Origin: a virus | Strand: one strand, 5' to 3' | Virus record (IMG/VR): IMGVR_UViG_3300008122_000023 | Location: 1 to 32,846 of that record | Length of the DNA stretch: 32,846 nucleotides | Shown here: positions 23,342 to 30,602 of the stretch, piece after piece | Position numbering within the stretch: position 1 is the first letter of the stretch | Layout of the letters: each line of letters starts with the position of its first letter | Notes under the pieces: generated by a model | Told to the model about the DNA's origin: nothing | The model's input: only the letters and a program-made list of their open reading frames with translations | The model's database searches: none | Made by a program: the position numbers and the translations under genes

Positions 23342-23920
23342 ATGAGTACATTAAAAATTTTTAAAGAAACGGCTTTGCCTCAGTCATTACAGGCTAATAG
23401 CTTATATTTTATTGCACCATCAGCTAAGCCTGATTATGTAGAAATTTATGTAACAGGCACCGATTCAGCAGTTGTTAAGCGTGTTTTAAATCAATCTGAT
23501 GTAGAATCTTTAATTGCTACGGCAATTGCTGGTATTGGACCGGCCGGGATGAATAATTTGCATGTAGCTGATAATATCGCTGCACGTGATGCATTAGCAC
23601 CGACTGAAAATATTATTGTACTTGTTACTGATGCAACTGGCGATAATACTGTGGCTAGTGGCGGCGCTACATATGTATATGATGTTTCTAAAACATTATG
23701 GAAAAAAATTGGTGAAACTGAATCTATGGATTTAGTTTTATCGTGGAATAATATTAATAATCGACCTACAAGCGCGGTTGCTGATATTGATGATGCTGTT
23801 ACTAAACGCCATGCTCATACTAATAAATTGTCATTAGATAAAGTTGGTGAAGATCAAAATGGTGATTTTACATATAATGGCTCACATCCAAAGATTCATC
23901 TGGATTCAGAAAACTGGTAA
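23342..23920 (+). CDS. Probable virion/tail-fibre-type protein, 192 aa
   Basis: Composition and motifs are typical of phage fibre or appendage proteins: LYFIAPSAKPDYVEIYVTG near the start, GGATYVYDVSKTLWKKIGE, and WNNINNRPTSAVADIDDAV followed by THTNK-like AHTNKLSLDKVGE. No enzyme motifs. It lies between the two genes that share an N-terminal domain and is followed by a terminator, consistent with late expression. The exact virion position is unknown. Confidence 0.7.
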   Translation: MSTLKIFKETALPQSLQANSLYFIAPSAKPDYVEIYVTGTDSAVVKRVLNQSDVESLIATAIAGIGPAGMNNLHVADNIAARDALAPTENIIVLVTDATGDNTVASGGATYVYDVSKTLWKKIGETESMDLVLSWNNINNRPTSAVADIDDAVTKRHAHTNKLSLDKVGEDQNGDFTYNGSHPKIHLDSENW

Positions 23921-23925
23921 TTTTA

Positions 23926-23955
23926 AACGCCGATCAAATTAAGATCGGCTTTTTT
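23926..23955 (+). terminator. Rho-independent terminator
   Basis: Stem GCCGATC / GATCGGC with a 7-base loop and a long T tract, a few bases after the stop at 23920. Confidence 0.85.
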
Positions 23956-24010
23956 AATACCTATTTTTTAAATACTAAATAATTATAAAAATGTTTAAAG
24001 GCATAATAAA

Positions 24011-24481
24011 ATGAAACAACGTTATAAAAAACCTACTGGTGTTCCAGAACAATTTATTGAAGCTACTCGTCACGGTTGGATTGATAATCGTACTGGTGAA
24101 GTATTAGAATCAATTCCTAATTTGGTAGCTCGTTTAGCTGATTATGAAAAATATATGGCTGATCTTGAAAAGCTACATGAAGAAAGTGATACAGACGCAT
24201 TATCGAGTGGTGTTAATACATTTGAAGTACATAAACCTTCAAAATCTTTAGAGCTACAAGGCGAGCAAGAAGTAGACGTTAAACAGGATTTAATTAATCA
24301 TACAACTGTAAATGATACTATTAAAGAAGCTCCTAAAGCGGATACAGTAAAAGAAAAAGTAGGTACAACAAAAGAAAAAGCCGCTACTGAAACTAAGGGA
24401 CGAGGCAAGGGACGAGGCAAAGCTCAGGCGCAAGAACAGGCGCAAGAAACTTCTGTTGGCTCATCTATTGTAATACGTTAA
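24011..24481 (+). CDS. Probable virion-associated protein, 156 aa
   Basis: The first ~45 residues share a domain with the 75-aa protein at 23094 (KKPTGVPEQFIEATRHGWI then GEVLESIPNLVARL). A helical segment and a Lys/Glu/Ala-rich low-complexity C-terminus follow, with GRGKGRGKAQAQEQAQE. The architecture suggests a short docking domain with a disordered tail. A TTAAATA-like box lies about 36 bases upstream. Confidence 0.7.
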   Translation: MKQRYKKPTGVPEQFIEATRHGWIDNRTGEVLESIPNLVARLADYEKYMADLEKLHEESDTDALSSGVNTFEVHKPSKSLELQGEQEVDVKQDLINHTTVNDTIKEAPKADTVKEKVGTTKEKAATETKGRGKGRGKAQAQEQAQETSVGSSIVIR

Positions 24482-24482
24482 T

Positions 24483-24508
24483 TTTAAGGGGAAATTTTTC
24501 CCCTTAAA
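24483..24508 (+). terminator. Hairpin terminator
   Basis: Perfect 12-base stem TTTAAGGGGAAA / TTTCCCCTTAAA with a minimal loop, then ATATTTTT. Follows the stop at 24481. Confidence 0.75.
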
Positions 24509-24539
24509 TATTTTTAAAATTATAATAAAAGAATAGCAA

Positions 24540-24663
24540 ATGAAAAAAATATATTCTAAGAAGCAATTAGCTTTGTAAGAATATATTTGGTGAAAATAGT
24601 GCCAAACTATATGACATTATTCTTACTGAAGACGAATTACAAGTAATAAAAGATTTTATTTAA
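24540..24663 (+). pseudogene. Frameshifted small ORF or remnant
   Basis: ATG at 24540 opens MKKIYSKKQLAL then TAA. In the next frame the sequence continues KNIFGENSAKLYDIILTEDE to a stop at 24661-24663, directly abutting the convergent tail-tube gene. A perfect 11-base inverted repeat (24547-24557 / 24578-24588) with an inner AAGC/GCTT stem spans the start region. Either a broken gene, a +1 frameshift, or a regulatory hairpin with a chance ORF. Confidence 0.35.
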
Positions 24664-25158
24664 TTACCCTCGGGTAACAATTTTAAAATCAATCGGCTTA
24701 ATTCTTACTATTTCAAAATGCTGATATGAAAAAGTTACATCAAAAGAAATAATATCGCTGGTGCTGGCATTTGAAGTATATTGCCAGCCACCAACCATAT
24801 TTGGCCATGCCCCATGAAATTTAAATGAATATTCAATATTTTTATTTGAATCTAACGGAATAAGGTTAATATCTTTTAATCCATTTTGCCACATTCCCTC
24901 TTCGCGAATATCATATTGCCATTGCTTCATTATTTCATAAGCATATAAATTCTCATCCATAATAAGCTGTACTGTTATATCATCCCAATGATATCTGTTA
25001 TCAGGTATTTTAGCGCTAACATCTCTAAATGGCACTTCAATGGGATTTAATGTAGTTGTCGGTACATTTGTCGATAAAGCATAATATTCCAATTCCGGTA
25101 ATTCCGGAAATGTCAATTTAAAATTTGTTGGAATAGCATTATTATAATTAAAAATCAT
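24664..25158 (-). CDS. Tail-tube protein, T4 gp19-like
   Basis: 164 aa against 163 aa for T4 gp19. Collinear features include a LSTNVPTTTLNPIEVPF segment, the RYHWDDITVQLIMDE strand, the helix YEIMKQWQYDI, FKFHGAWPNMVGGW and the closing SDIISFDVTFSYQHFEI. Forms the inner tube of a contractile tail, or a related baseplate-tube protein. Its start lies 28 bases from a TTAAATA palindrome shared with the divergent gene at 25217, as expected for late genes. Confidence 0.8.
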   Translation of the reverse strand: MIFNYNNAIPTNFKLTFPELPELEYYALSTNVPTTTLNPIEVPFRDVSAKIPDNRYHWDDITVQLIMDENLYAYEIMKQWQYDIREEGMWQNGLKDINLIPLDSNKNIEYSFKFHGAWPNMVGGWQYTSNASTSDIISFDVTFSYQHFEIVRIKPIDFKIVTRG

Positions 25159-25178
25159 TTTTTTTATCCGTATCTTTA

Positions 25179-25192
25179 TTAAATATATTTAA
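25179..25192. promoter_or_regulatory. Palindromic late-type promoter box
   Basis: Perfect 14-base palindrome TTAAATATATTTAA between the divergent genes 24664-25158 (-) and 25217 (+), giving a TTAAATA box in each direction 28-38 bases from both starts. Similar boxes precede the + genes at 23094 and 24011. Resembles the T4 late box TATAAATA, but the match is loose. Confidence 0.45.
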
Positions 25193-25216
25193 ATTAATAT
25201 AAAACGAGTAATACAA

Positions 25217-25486
25217 ATGACATTTTTTGAATTTTTAAGTTTAAACGAAGATTTTATGAAATTTAAAACTGCATCGGTTCGAGATGAAGAAGGCGAATTA
25301 GCAGTATATGTAAATCGTGATAAAGTAGATCGTATCGCCACTTTTTTAGATAAGAAAAAAGTAAAGTTCTTTAAGAAAAGTGTGGATATTGGTTCATTTG
25401 CTTTAAAAATTAAATCCCCAATGAAATTTGAAGATTTAAAAAAAATGATTGCAGAGTTTGAAAAAGAACATAATAGAATATTCTAA
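25217..25486 (+). CDS. Hypothetical protein, 89 aa
   Basis: Basic alpha/beta protein (GELAVYVNRDKVDRIATFL, KKVKFFKKSVDIGSFALKI). It may be virion- or packaging-associated because it shares the late-type control region with the tail-tube gene. No family recognised; MKFKTASV, 13 codons in, is an alternative start. Confidence 0.7.
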   Translation: MTFFEFLSLNEDFMKFKTASVRDEEGELAVYVNRDKVDRIATFLDKKKVKFFKKSVDIGSFALKIKSPMKFEDLKKMIAEFEKEHNRIF

Positions 25487-25489
25487 TTT

Positions 25490-25513
25490 AAAAAGGACCG
25501 TGAGGTCCTTTTT
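25490..25513. terminator. Bidirectional rho-independent terminator
   Basis: Stem AAAAAGGACC / GGTCCTTTTT with a GTGA (GNRA) loop between convergent genes; its stem is identical to the terminator at 1597. Confidence 0.9.
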
Positions 25514-25943
25514 ATTTTCCATATTTTTTAATATAATCTTCAATATAAATATTAAAATCCTCAATAGACATTGGCGTACTATTATTAACTGAAATAGTAA
25601 CATTATCGCGGCCATTAATATCTATTACATACTCATATGAAGCTGATTGCATATCAAATTCTTCATTCGGAATAATATATACATTATAGCCTGAAATAAC
25701 ATGACCTGCATTTGGACTTTTATGGATATTATTTTCCATAATGCTAGCTAAAACCATAGCAGCTAAATTTTGTCCATCATTCCAAGGATGCCAATATTTA
25801 ATATTTGCCGGGTCCGGATTTTCTTTTAAAAAGCAATTTGCAATCTGTCGACCTACATTACTTGGATATCCATCATATTGAGTATATACAGTAAGCAAAG
25901 GTTTTCCATTATCGCGGATTTGAGTAAGTGAACGTGTTCCCAT
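25512..25943 (-). CDS. Conserved hypothetical protein (MGTRSLT family), 143 aa
   Basis: Begins MGTRSLTQIRDNGKPLLTVY then TQYDGYPSNVG, the opening of a widespread uncharacterised bacterial/phage family. Soluble. GGAG six bases upstream of the start. Ends at the bidirectional terminator. Confidence 0.75.
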   Translation of the reverse strand: MGTRSLTQIRDNGKPLLTVYTQYDGYPSNVGRQIANCFLKENPDPANIKYWHPWNDGQNLAAMVLASIMENNIHKSPNAGHVISGYNVYIIPNEEFDMQSASYEYVIDINGRDNVTISVNNSTPMSIEDFNIYIEDYIKKYGK

Positions 25944-25964
25944 ATGATTCTCCGGTTTGATATA

Positions 25965-26744
25965 TTAAATTGTAAAATATTTTGGTGTATAAATATCAGG
26001 TAATCCATATTCGCGTGGATATCCGCGGGGATTACATAATACTCTAGTATTGCCTAACATATAATCATGGGTCGAATGAACATGACCATGCACCCAGTAT
26101 GGAATATTCATTCCAACAATTAGTTCGTCTATATCATTACAGAAATACGGATTTAATGAGCTACCGGCAAAGCGAGGTGTAACCGATTTGATACTTGGTG
26201 CAAAATGTGAAATTACAACTAATTCTTGATCGTCTTTTAAATTTAAATGTGTTTCATATAAATTTTCAATAAACGCATTAAATAATTCACCCATACGTTC
26301 AAGAGTAAATTTTTTACCATTTTTCTTGTCTGTGATAATATCAAAATCATTAATCATTTGCTTAATGTTATATTGATCTAATGAGCTTAAATTCGATACA
26401 TTTGCCCACATAGTCCCGCCATAAAAAACAATATTTTCATAAACGAATGTATTGTTTTTTAGAAGGATTACGTTTTTTGGATATTTAAATGCAGGCTTAT
26501 CATCAATATCACTTTCATAAAATTCATGATTCCCTTCTACGATAAGAACATACTTATAACATTTTGACAATGATTTAATAAATTGCTTATGCTGATTCAT
26601 ATATTTGTATTCATATAAATCGCCCGCCAAAATTAAAATATCGGCTTTATCTTCAAAAGTATTAGCAATTGGTGGGTAAACTGTTTCACCAAATATCTTA
26701 AAATTATCTAAATGTAAATCAGAGCAATATGCTATCTTTACCAT
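25965..26744 (-). CDS. Calcineurin-like metallophosphoesterase
   Basis: 259 aa with the full metal-ligand set: SDLHLD (D9, H11), LAGDLYE (D42), EGNHEFYE (N72, H73), a later ISHFAPS histidine and WVHGHVHSTHDY. It hydrolyses phosphoesters with two metal ions. The substrate is not readable; phage relatives include nucleic-acid end or cyclic-nucleotide phosphatases. AGGA nine bases upstream and the promoter at 26785-26813. Confidence 0.9.
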   Translation of the reverse strand: MVKIAYCSDLHLDNFKIFGETVYPPIANTFEDKADILILAGDLYEYKYMNQHKQFIKSLSKCYKYVLIVEGNHEFYESDIDDKPAFKYPKNVILLKNNTFVYENIVFYGGTMWANVSNLSSLDQYNIKQMINDFDIITDKKNGKKFTLERMGELFNAFIENLYETHLNLKDDQELVVISHFAPSIKSVTPRFAGSSLNPYFCNDIDELIVGMNIPYWVHGHVHSTHDYMLGNTRVLCNPRGYPREYGLPDIYTPKYFTI

Positions 26745-26784
26745 TTTTAATTATCCTATTTTGCGTTCATTCGTCATGTATCGC

Positions 26785-26813
26785 ATTATATATAAAATCT
26801 ATATACTTGTATA
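26785..26813 (-). promoter_or_regulatory. Promoter TATACA-17-TATAAT
   Basis: On the minus strand, TATACA (26813-26808) and TATAAT (26790-26785), exact 17-base spacer, just after the terminator at 26821. Confidence 0.75.
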
Positions 26814-26820
26814 TATAAAT

Positions 26821-26858
26821 AAAAAAGACTCACTGGTGGTTAATCAGTGAGTCTTTTT
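26821..26858 (-). terminator. Strong rho-independent terminator
   Basis: Fourteen-base stem AAAAAGACTCACTG / CAGTGAGTCTTTTT with a 9-base loop and a T tract on the minus strand, ending the DUF932-like gene. Confidence 0.9.
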
Positions 26859-26868
26859 GAGACTTTAA

Positions 26869-27837
26869 TTACGCCCCAAAGAACGCTTGTTCAGGACTAC
26901 CAAAGGTAGATTTTTGAGAAGTTTCAACAATCACACCTTCAAGATCTTTTTTAGGGAATAATAAACCTGACGCAATACGATCAAGTGAAGATGAAGTAGA
27001 TTCAACTAATTGTTCAGTATGTGAATTTAATTCAGTTGTAATATTCCATAAATCAAAACGTGAGATTGGCGATGGAAGAGCTTGAGCAATACCTTCTTTA
27101 ACTGCACGTTGGGTGTAGTATTCAGAAATATCGCCATAAATTTCAATCGCACCCTGAAGTTTATTCAAACGATCATTACTTGGATTTTGGCGTAAACGTT
27201 TTTCAATATGAGTACGAACCAAATCAACTTCTTTGACCATCGCATGTTCGCGGCCCATTTTTTCAATACGTTCAACAATTAATCGGCGAGATACATCAAT
27301 TAATTGACGAGCTGCAATATCTAAATGGTGGTCAAAGAGGTTAATTACAGGAACTTCACGTTCAAATAAACGATTTCGTGCAATCATACCATTTGAGCAG
27401 ACTTGACGCATTACTGATACTTGAGTTTGTAGATTTTGAGAAAATGCAGACCAAGTAAATCCAGTTGTTAAATCAAAATCTCCACCTAAACCAAATTCAT
27501 TTAGGCTAAAGCGTTCCAAACCACGAGCCTGTAATGTTTCGTCAGTACCAAAACGATCTAAAAATTCTTGAGTTTGAATAAAACCTTTATAACTTGAATC
27601 GCGATATTCTTTTAAATCAGACTTATTTTGATCATCAGTTACGATTGTAAAGTGACCGCCTTGAAGAGATGCTGCAGCATCTGCTGGGGTTGTAAGAGAC
27701 GAAGCGATTGCGATAGGATGACGACGATTCAATGGAACTTCTGAATCATTTACCGTTAAGATGATGTCACCTTTATTACGACCAGTTTGACGGATTGCAA
27801 CATATTCAGCAGATTTGATAAAGTTTACAGTATTCAT
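26869..27837 (-). CDS. DUF932-like phage protein, 322 aa
   Basis: The FTWSAFSQNLQTQVSVMRQV then CSNGMIARN region resembles the core of DUF932 (phage/plasmid-like) proteins. Helical, charged C-terminal half with RLIVERIEKMGREHAM. Codon use is less AT-extreme than its neighbours, and with its own near-consensus promoter, AAAGGA site and 14-bp terminator it looks highly expressed. DUF932 proteins have no settled function; association with mobile-element replication or recombination has been suggested. Confidence 0.65.
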   Translation of the reverse strand: MNTVNFIKSAEYVAIRQTGRNKGDIILTVNDSEVPLNRRHPIAIASSLTTPADAAASLQGGHFTIVTDDQNKSDLKEYRDSSYKGFIQTQEFLDRFGTDETLQARGLERFSLNEFGLGGDFDLTTGFTWSAFSQNLQTQVSVMRQVCSNGMIARNRLFEREVPVINLFDHHLDIAARQLIDVSRRLIVERIEKMGREHAMVKEVDLVRTHIEKRLRQNPSNDRLNKLQGAIEIYGDISEYYTQRAVKEGIAQALPSPISRFDLWNITTELNSHTEQLVESTSSSLDRIASGLLFPKKDLEGVIVETSQKSTFGSPEQAFFGA

Positions 27838-27875
27838 ATTTAGTTTCCTTTAAACTAGTAGAGCTTACGAGATTG

Positions 27876-27904
27876 ATTATATAGCTGTTTAGAAAATTTG
27901 TATA
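27876..27904 (-). promoter_or_regulatory. Promoter TATACA-17-TATAAT
   Basis: On the minus strand, TATACA (27904-27899) and TATAAT (27881-27876), exact 17-base spacer, upstream of the DUF932-like gene. Confidence 0.75.
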
Positions 27905-27915
27905 CACCTTTTTAA

Positions 27916-28887
27916 TTAATTTTCTAAATTATTTTCAGCGGTATCATTTTCAATCTCTTCGCCAATAACTGTATCAGCCTTTGCATATTTTAAAGCTTCA
28001 AAATCGATTTTTTTAATTTCGATTTTTTTCTCTTTGTACACATTTTCATGTAATGTATTACTAATATTTGTAATACCAAATGCACATAAAGATCGTAAAT
28101 TTTTCATTAAGATTAAAATATTTGCAGCATTCTTTTCTTTATAAATTAAACCTAATAAGTATGAAATAGCTTCAAATGGTTTTAAGTTGGTTGATGAATT
28201 ATCACGAACATATGGAGGCAACTTCGCTAAATTAACTGTTTTATGACGAATCATATATTGTGGAATATCAAATCGTTCAATTGATTCCCCACCATATAGT
28301 CGAGATACAGTATTACACATTTTTAAAATTGCAGTAAGTGACAAATACATTTTATCTTGCTGTGTATCTAACAATAAAAACTTTTTATTATTGTTTTCCA
28401 GTGTAGTTGATACAGGAGGAGTTTGTAATAGAATTTCATTATCCTTTGTAATTACAAAGCAATCATTTTGAACAACTTCTACTGTCGTACTAAATGTTAA
28501 ATGAATAGGGTCAATAACATTAACTTCTTGAATCGAAATAAAGTCGCGTGATGGAGCAGCATTTAATTGATAAAAGCGCTCATTGTCAAAATACCAATTT
28601 TCAGTTTTAAATCTTTCAAGATTTAAGATATTTTGTGGAGTGGCTGGCTGATCTGATTTAATGATTTCATATGCTAATACAACATTGTCATAAACAACAA
28701 GCATACATTTAAGGCCATTACTATGATAAAGGTTATCACGTTTAGCAGCACGTTTACGAATACGATATTCTTTTTTTACACCATCGATTGAAACTTGCAA
28801 AGTAGCATCTGGGAAAGTCATATAAGTACGGTGATATAAGCAAGGAATTAATTCAATTTTTGATAAGTCTGCTTTAACGTGATTCAT
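27916..28887 (-). CDS. Hypothetical protein, 323 aa
   Basis: No family recognised. The N-terminal ~150 residues are beta-rich with a basic stretch YRIRKRAAKRDN; the second half is helical (NAANILILMKNLRSLCAFG) with an acidic tail. Nearly the same length as the adjacent DUF932-like protein and, like it, under its own promoter, so a functional pair is possible (inference). AAGG seven bases upstream. Confidence 0.75.
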   Translation of the reverse strand: MNHVKADLSKIELIPCLYHRTYMTFPDATLQVSIDGVKKEYRIRKRAAKRDNLYHSNGLKCMLVVYDNVVLAYEIIKSDQPATPQNILNLERFKTENWYFDNERFYQLNAAPSRDFISIQEVNVIDPIHLTFSTTVEVVQNDCFVITKDNEILLQTPPVSTTLENNNKKFLLLDTQQDKMYLSLTAILKMCNTVSRLYGGESIERFDIPQYMIRHKTVNLAKLPPYVRDNSSTNLKPFEAISYLLGLIYKEKNAANILILMKNLRSLCAFGITNISNTLHENVYKEKKIEIKKIDFEALKYAKADTVIGEEIENDTAENNLEN

Positions 28888-28925
28888 ATGTTTGCCTTTT
28901 CATTAAAAGTATATTTGATAAGACA

Positions 28926-28954
28926 AATATAGTATGTTTTAATGAAAACGTATA
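28926..28954 (-). promoter_or_regulatory. Promoter TATACG-17-TATATT
   Basis: On the minus strand, TATACG (28954-28949) and TATATT (28931-28926), 17-base spacer, upstream of the 323-aa gene. Confidence 0.6.
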
Positions 28955-28966
28955 CACATTTTTTAA

Positions 28967-29482
28967 TTAAACGTCTAAAAAATGTGCAACTAAAGCGGTA
29001 TCATCTAAAAAGCTTAATAAGTCATTTACCATATCATCATAATTTTCATATAAAGGAATATTATAACGATCACACACTATTTGGACATTACCAGAACGAT
29101 AGAATTCAGGTGGGCAACAAATAAAAAGCTTTTTATTTTTAGCTTTAATAAAAAGGCCAATTTCCATTAAAGTAATTGGCGATTTACTATCAGGTAATAT
29201 GTTGAAAACAATGATATCACTTTGATCAAGATTATCTAACTCCCATTCAACTTGACCACGAAAATTATCGTTACTAATATGTTGTTCCCATGAAGAATCC
29301 CATTCGTCACGTCTTGGATTAAAGATATAGCAATCTCTATCACCAATTTTGTTTGTAATATCATCTTGCCAGTCAATAGAGCTACCCATGTCGATTGAAC
29401 CACCAAGAAAGATTCTTTTTGCTGAATATTCTTTTTTATTATATACATCGAGTCGCGTAACAGGTTTAAACACAATAGCCAT
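28967..29482 (-). CDS. Nucleoside 2-deoxyribosyltransferase-like protein, 171 aa
   Basis: Rossmann-like nucleoside deoxyribosyltransferase fold: RIFLGGSIDMGSS (phosphate/base loop), IFNPRRDEWDSSW, QVEWELDNLDQSDIIVFNI and SKSPITLMEIGL, where E107 is the expected nucleophile. Family members cleave or exchange N-glycosidic bonds of deoxynucleosides; relatives act on NAD or modified nucleotides. Role here: nucleotide salvage, modified-base metabolism, or interference with nucleotide-based host defence (inference). The ribosome site is weak. Confidence 0.85.
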   Translation of the reverse strand: MAIVFKPVTRLDVYNKKEYSAKRIFLGGSIDMGSSIDWQDDITNKIGDRDCYIFNPRRDEWDSSWEQHISNDNFRGQVEWELDNLDQSDIIVFNILPDSKSPITLMEIGLFIKAKNKKLFICCPPEFYRSGNVQIVCDRYNIPLYENYDDMVNDLLSFLDDTALVAHFLDV

Positions 29483-29525
29483 TTTATAATACCATAATGA
29501 TTCTAATGATATTATTTAACTACAA

Positions 29526-29553
29526 TAAAAAAGACTCCCTAAGGAGCCTTCTT
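29526..29553 (-). terminator. Rho-independent terminator
   Basis: On the minus strand, AAGGCTCC-TTAG-GGAGTCTT with one G-U pair and a T6 tract, after the gene at 29567. Confidence 0.8.
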
Positions 29554-29566
29554 AAAATTTATAATA

Positions 29567-29854
29567 TTATACAACATATTCCGACACGAAAAATTCGACT
29601 GAACGATTAACTTCTTCTTCATGGTCGCGTACTTGATCATAACAGAATGTATCGCCATTACGCTCAAAAATGCGTAGTTCATTTCCTTCAACTTCGTCGC
29701 GTTCTAAACCATTTTCATCTTGAACTGCGTCATATAAAGAATCAATATTATCAAAAACTTTACAACCTATTTCGACTAAAAGATTTGCTGATACATCAAC
29801 AAATTGATCAATCATAAAATAAACACCATTTTCATTTAATACATATACAGTCAT
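29567..29854 (-). CDS. Acidic hypothetical protein, 95 aa
   Basis: Strongly acidic (DAVQDENGLERDEVEGNELR, then DHEEEVNRSVEFF). Monocistronic with its own near-consensus promoter and terminator. Acidic small phage proteins can be DNA mimics or host-protein inhibitors, but nothing specific is visible. Confidence 0.7.
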   Translation of the reverse strand: MTVYVLNENGVYFMIDQFVDVSANLLVEIGCKVFDNIDSLYDAVQDENGLERDEVEGNELRIFERNGDTFCYDQVRDHEEEVNRSVEFFVSEYVV

Positions 29855-29887
29855 ACTGATTTCCTGAATAATTTATTTGGTACTAAT

Positions 29888-29916
29888 ATTATAAAATAAT
29901 ATTTATTAAATGTATA
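29888..29916 (-). promoter_or_regulatory. Promoter TATACA-17-TATAAT
   Basis: On the minus strand, TATACA (29916-29911) and TATAAT (29893-29888), exact 17-base spacer. Confidence 0.75.
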
Positions 29917-29922
29917 TACATT

Positions 29923-30249
29923 TTAACTTATTTTTGGCATTACGCTGATATCTAATGCTGCACCATTACCCATTAATAAAAGCCAACATTTTCGGCCGTG
30001 TGGTCTAATGATAGGATCTTCTTTATAAATACCATGCTGTATTTGACCATCCATAATACCAACCAGTCTAGCCATATCTTTAATTAAAATAATAGGTTCA
30101 CATGCATCTTCAACCCAGGGAATTGCAACAAGATCAAAATCTAAATTCATTGTACCATGCACTGTTAATGCATATCCATTGCGTCTAGCTATATCACATA
30201 AACCGATATACATTGATGCAAACATCGGAGAAAAATTTGGATCTTTCAT
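29923..30249 (-). CDS. Conserved phage protein, possibly minimal nucleotidyltransferase fold, 108 aa
   Basis: Contains LTVHGTMNLDFDLVAIPWV, a pattern I recall from a common uncharacterised phage/bacterial family. The HG-N-DFDLVA order resembles the GS...DhDh strand-turn of NTase folds, and GAALDISVMP supplies a possible third acid (D95). Whether it is active is unknown. Two bases separate it from the upstream gene. Confidence 0.72.
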   Translation of the reverse strand: MKDPNFSPMFASMYIGLCDIARRNGYALTVHGTMNLDFDLVAIPWVEDACEPIILIKDMARLVGIMDGQIQHGIYKEDPIIRPHGRKCWLLLMGNGAALDISVMPKIS

Positions 30250-30251
30250 TA

Positions 30252-30602
30252 TTAAATTCCCACAAATCTTTTATAACATGATATTGAACATAATGCATAT
30301 CGACTTTCGAATATAGCACTTTTATCATCTTCTTGGAATGATTTACCACATTCATCACATGAGCATGTGCCGTCGAATTCAATATAGTCGGCACCAATGC
30401 CTGCTGTTGGAAATTGTTTTACAGTAGGATCAATAATCCCACCATCGTCATCCTTCAACCACCAGTGAGCTTGCTTGCCCCAATGAGGACATATATAATG
30501 ACCTCTTACTAGTATTAATTCTGGGTACTTTAATAGCCATTCTTCGCACATTTCTTTACATTTGCCGCGATATTTGCGGTAATTTTCAGATGCTAGTTCC
30601 AT
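30252..30602 (-). CDS. Zinc-knuckle protein with HWW/DPT motif, 116 aa
   Basis: Two parts. Residues 15-65: CKEMCEEW (C15, C19), GHYICPHWGKQAHWW (H46) and GGIIDPTVKQFP (D58), a Cys-His-Asp order like transglutaminase/papain-fold families. Residues 80-109: C80, C82, C85 and C105, C109, a likely zinc site. Uncharacterised family. GGAG eight bases upstream. Overlaps the upstream gene's end by 10 bases. Confidence 0.72.
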   Translation of the reverse strand: MELASENYRKYRGKCKEMCEEWLLKYPELILVRGHYICPHWGKQAHWWLKDDDGGIIDPTVKQFPTAGIGADYIEFDGTCSCDECGKSFQEDDKSAIFESRYALCSISCYKRFVGI

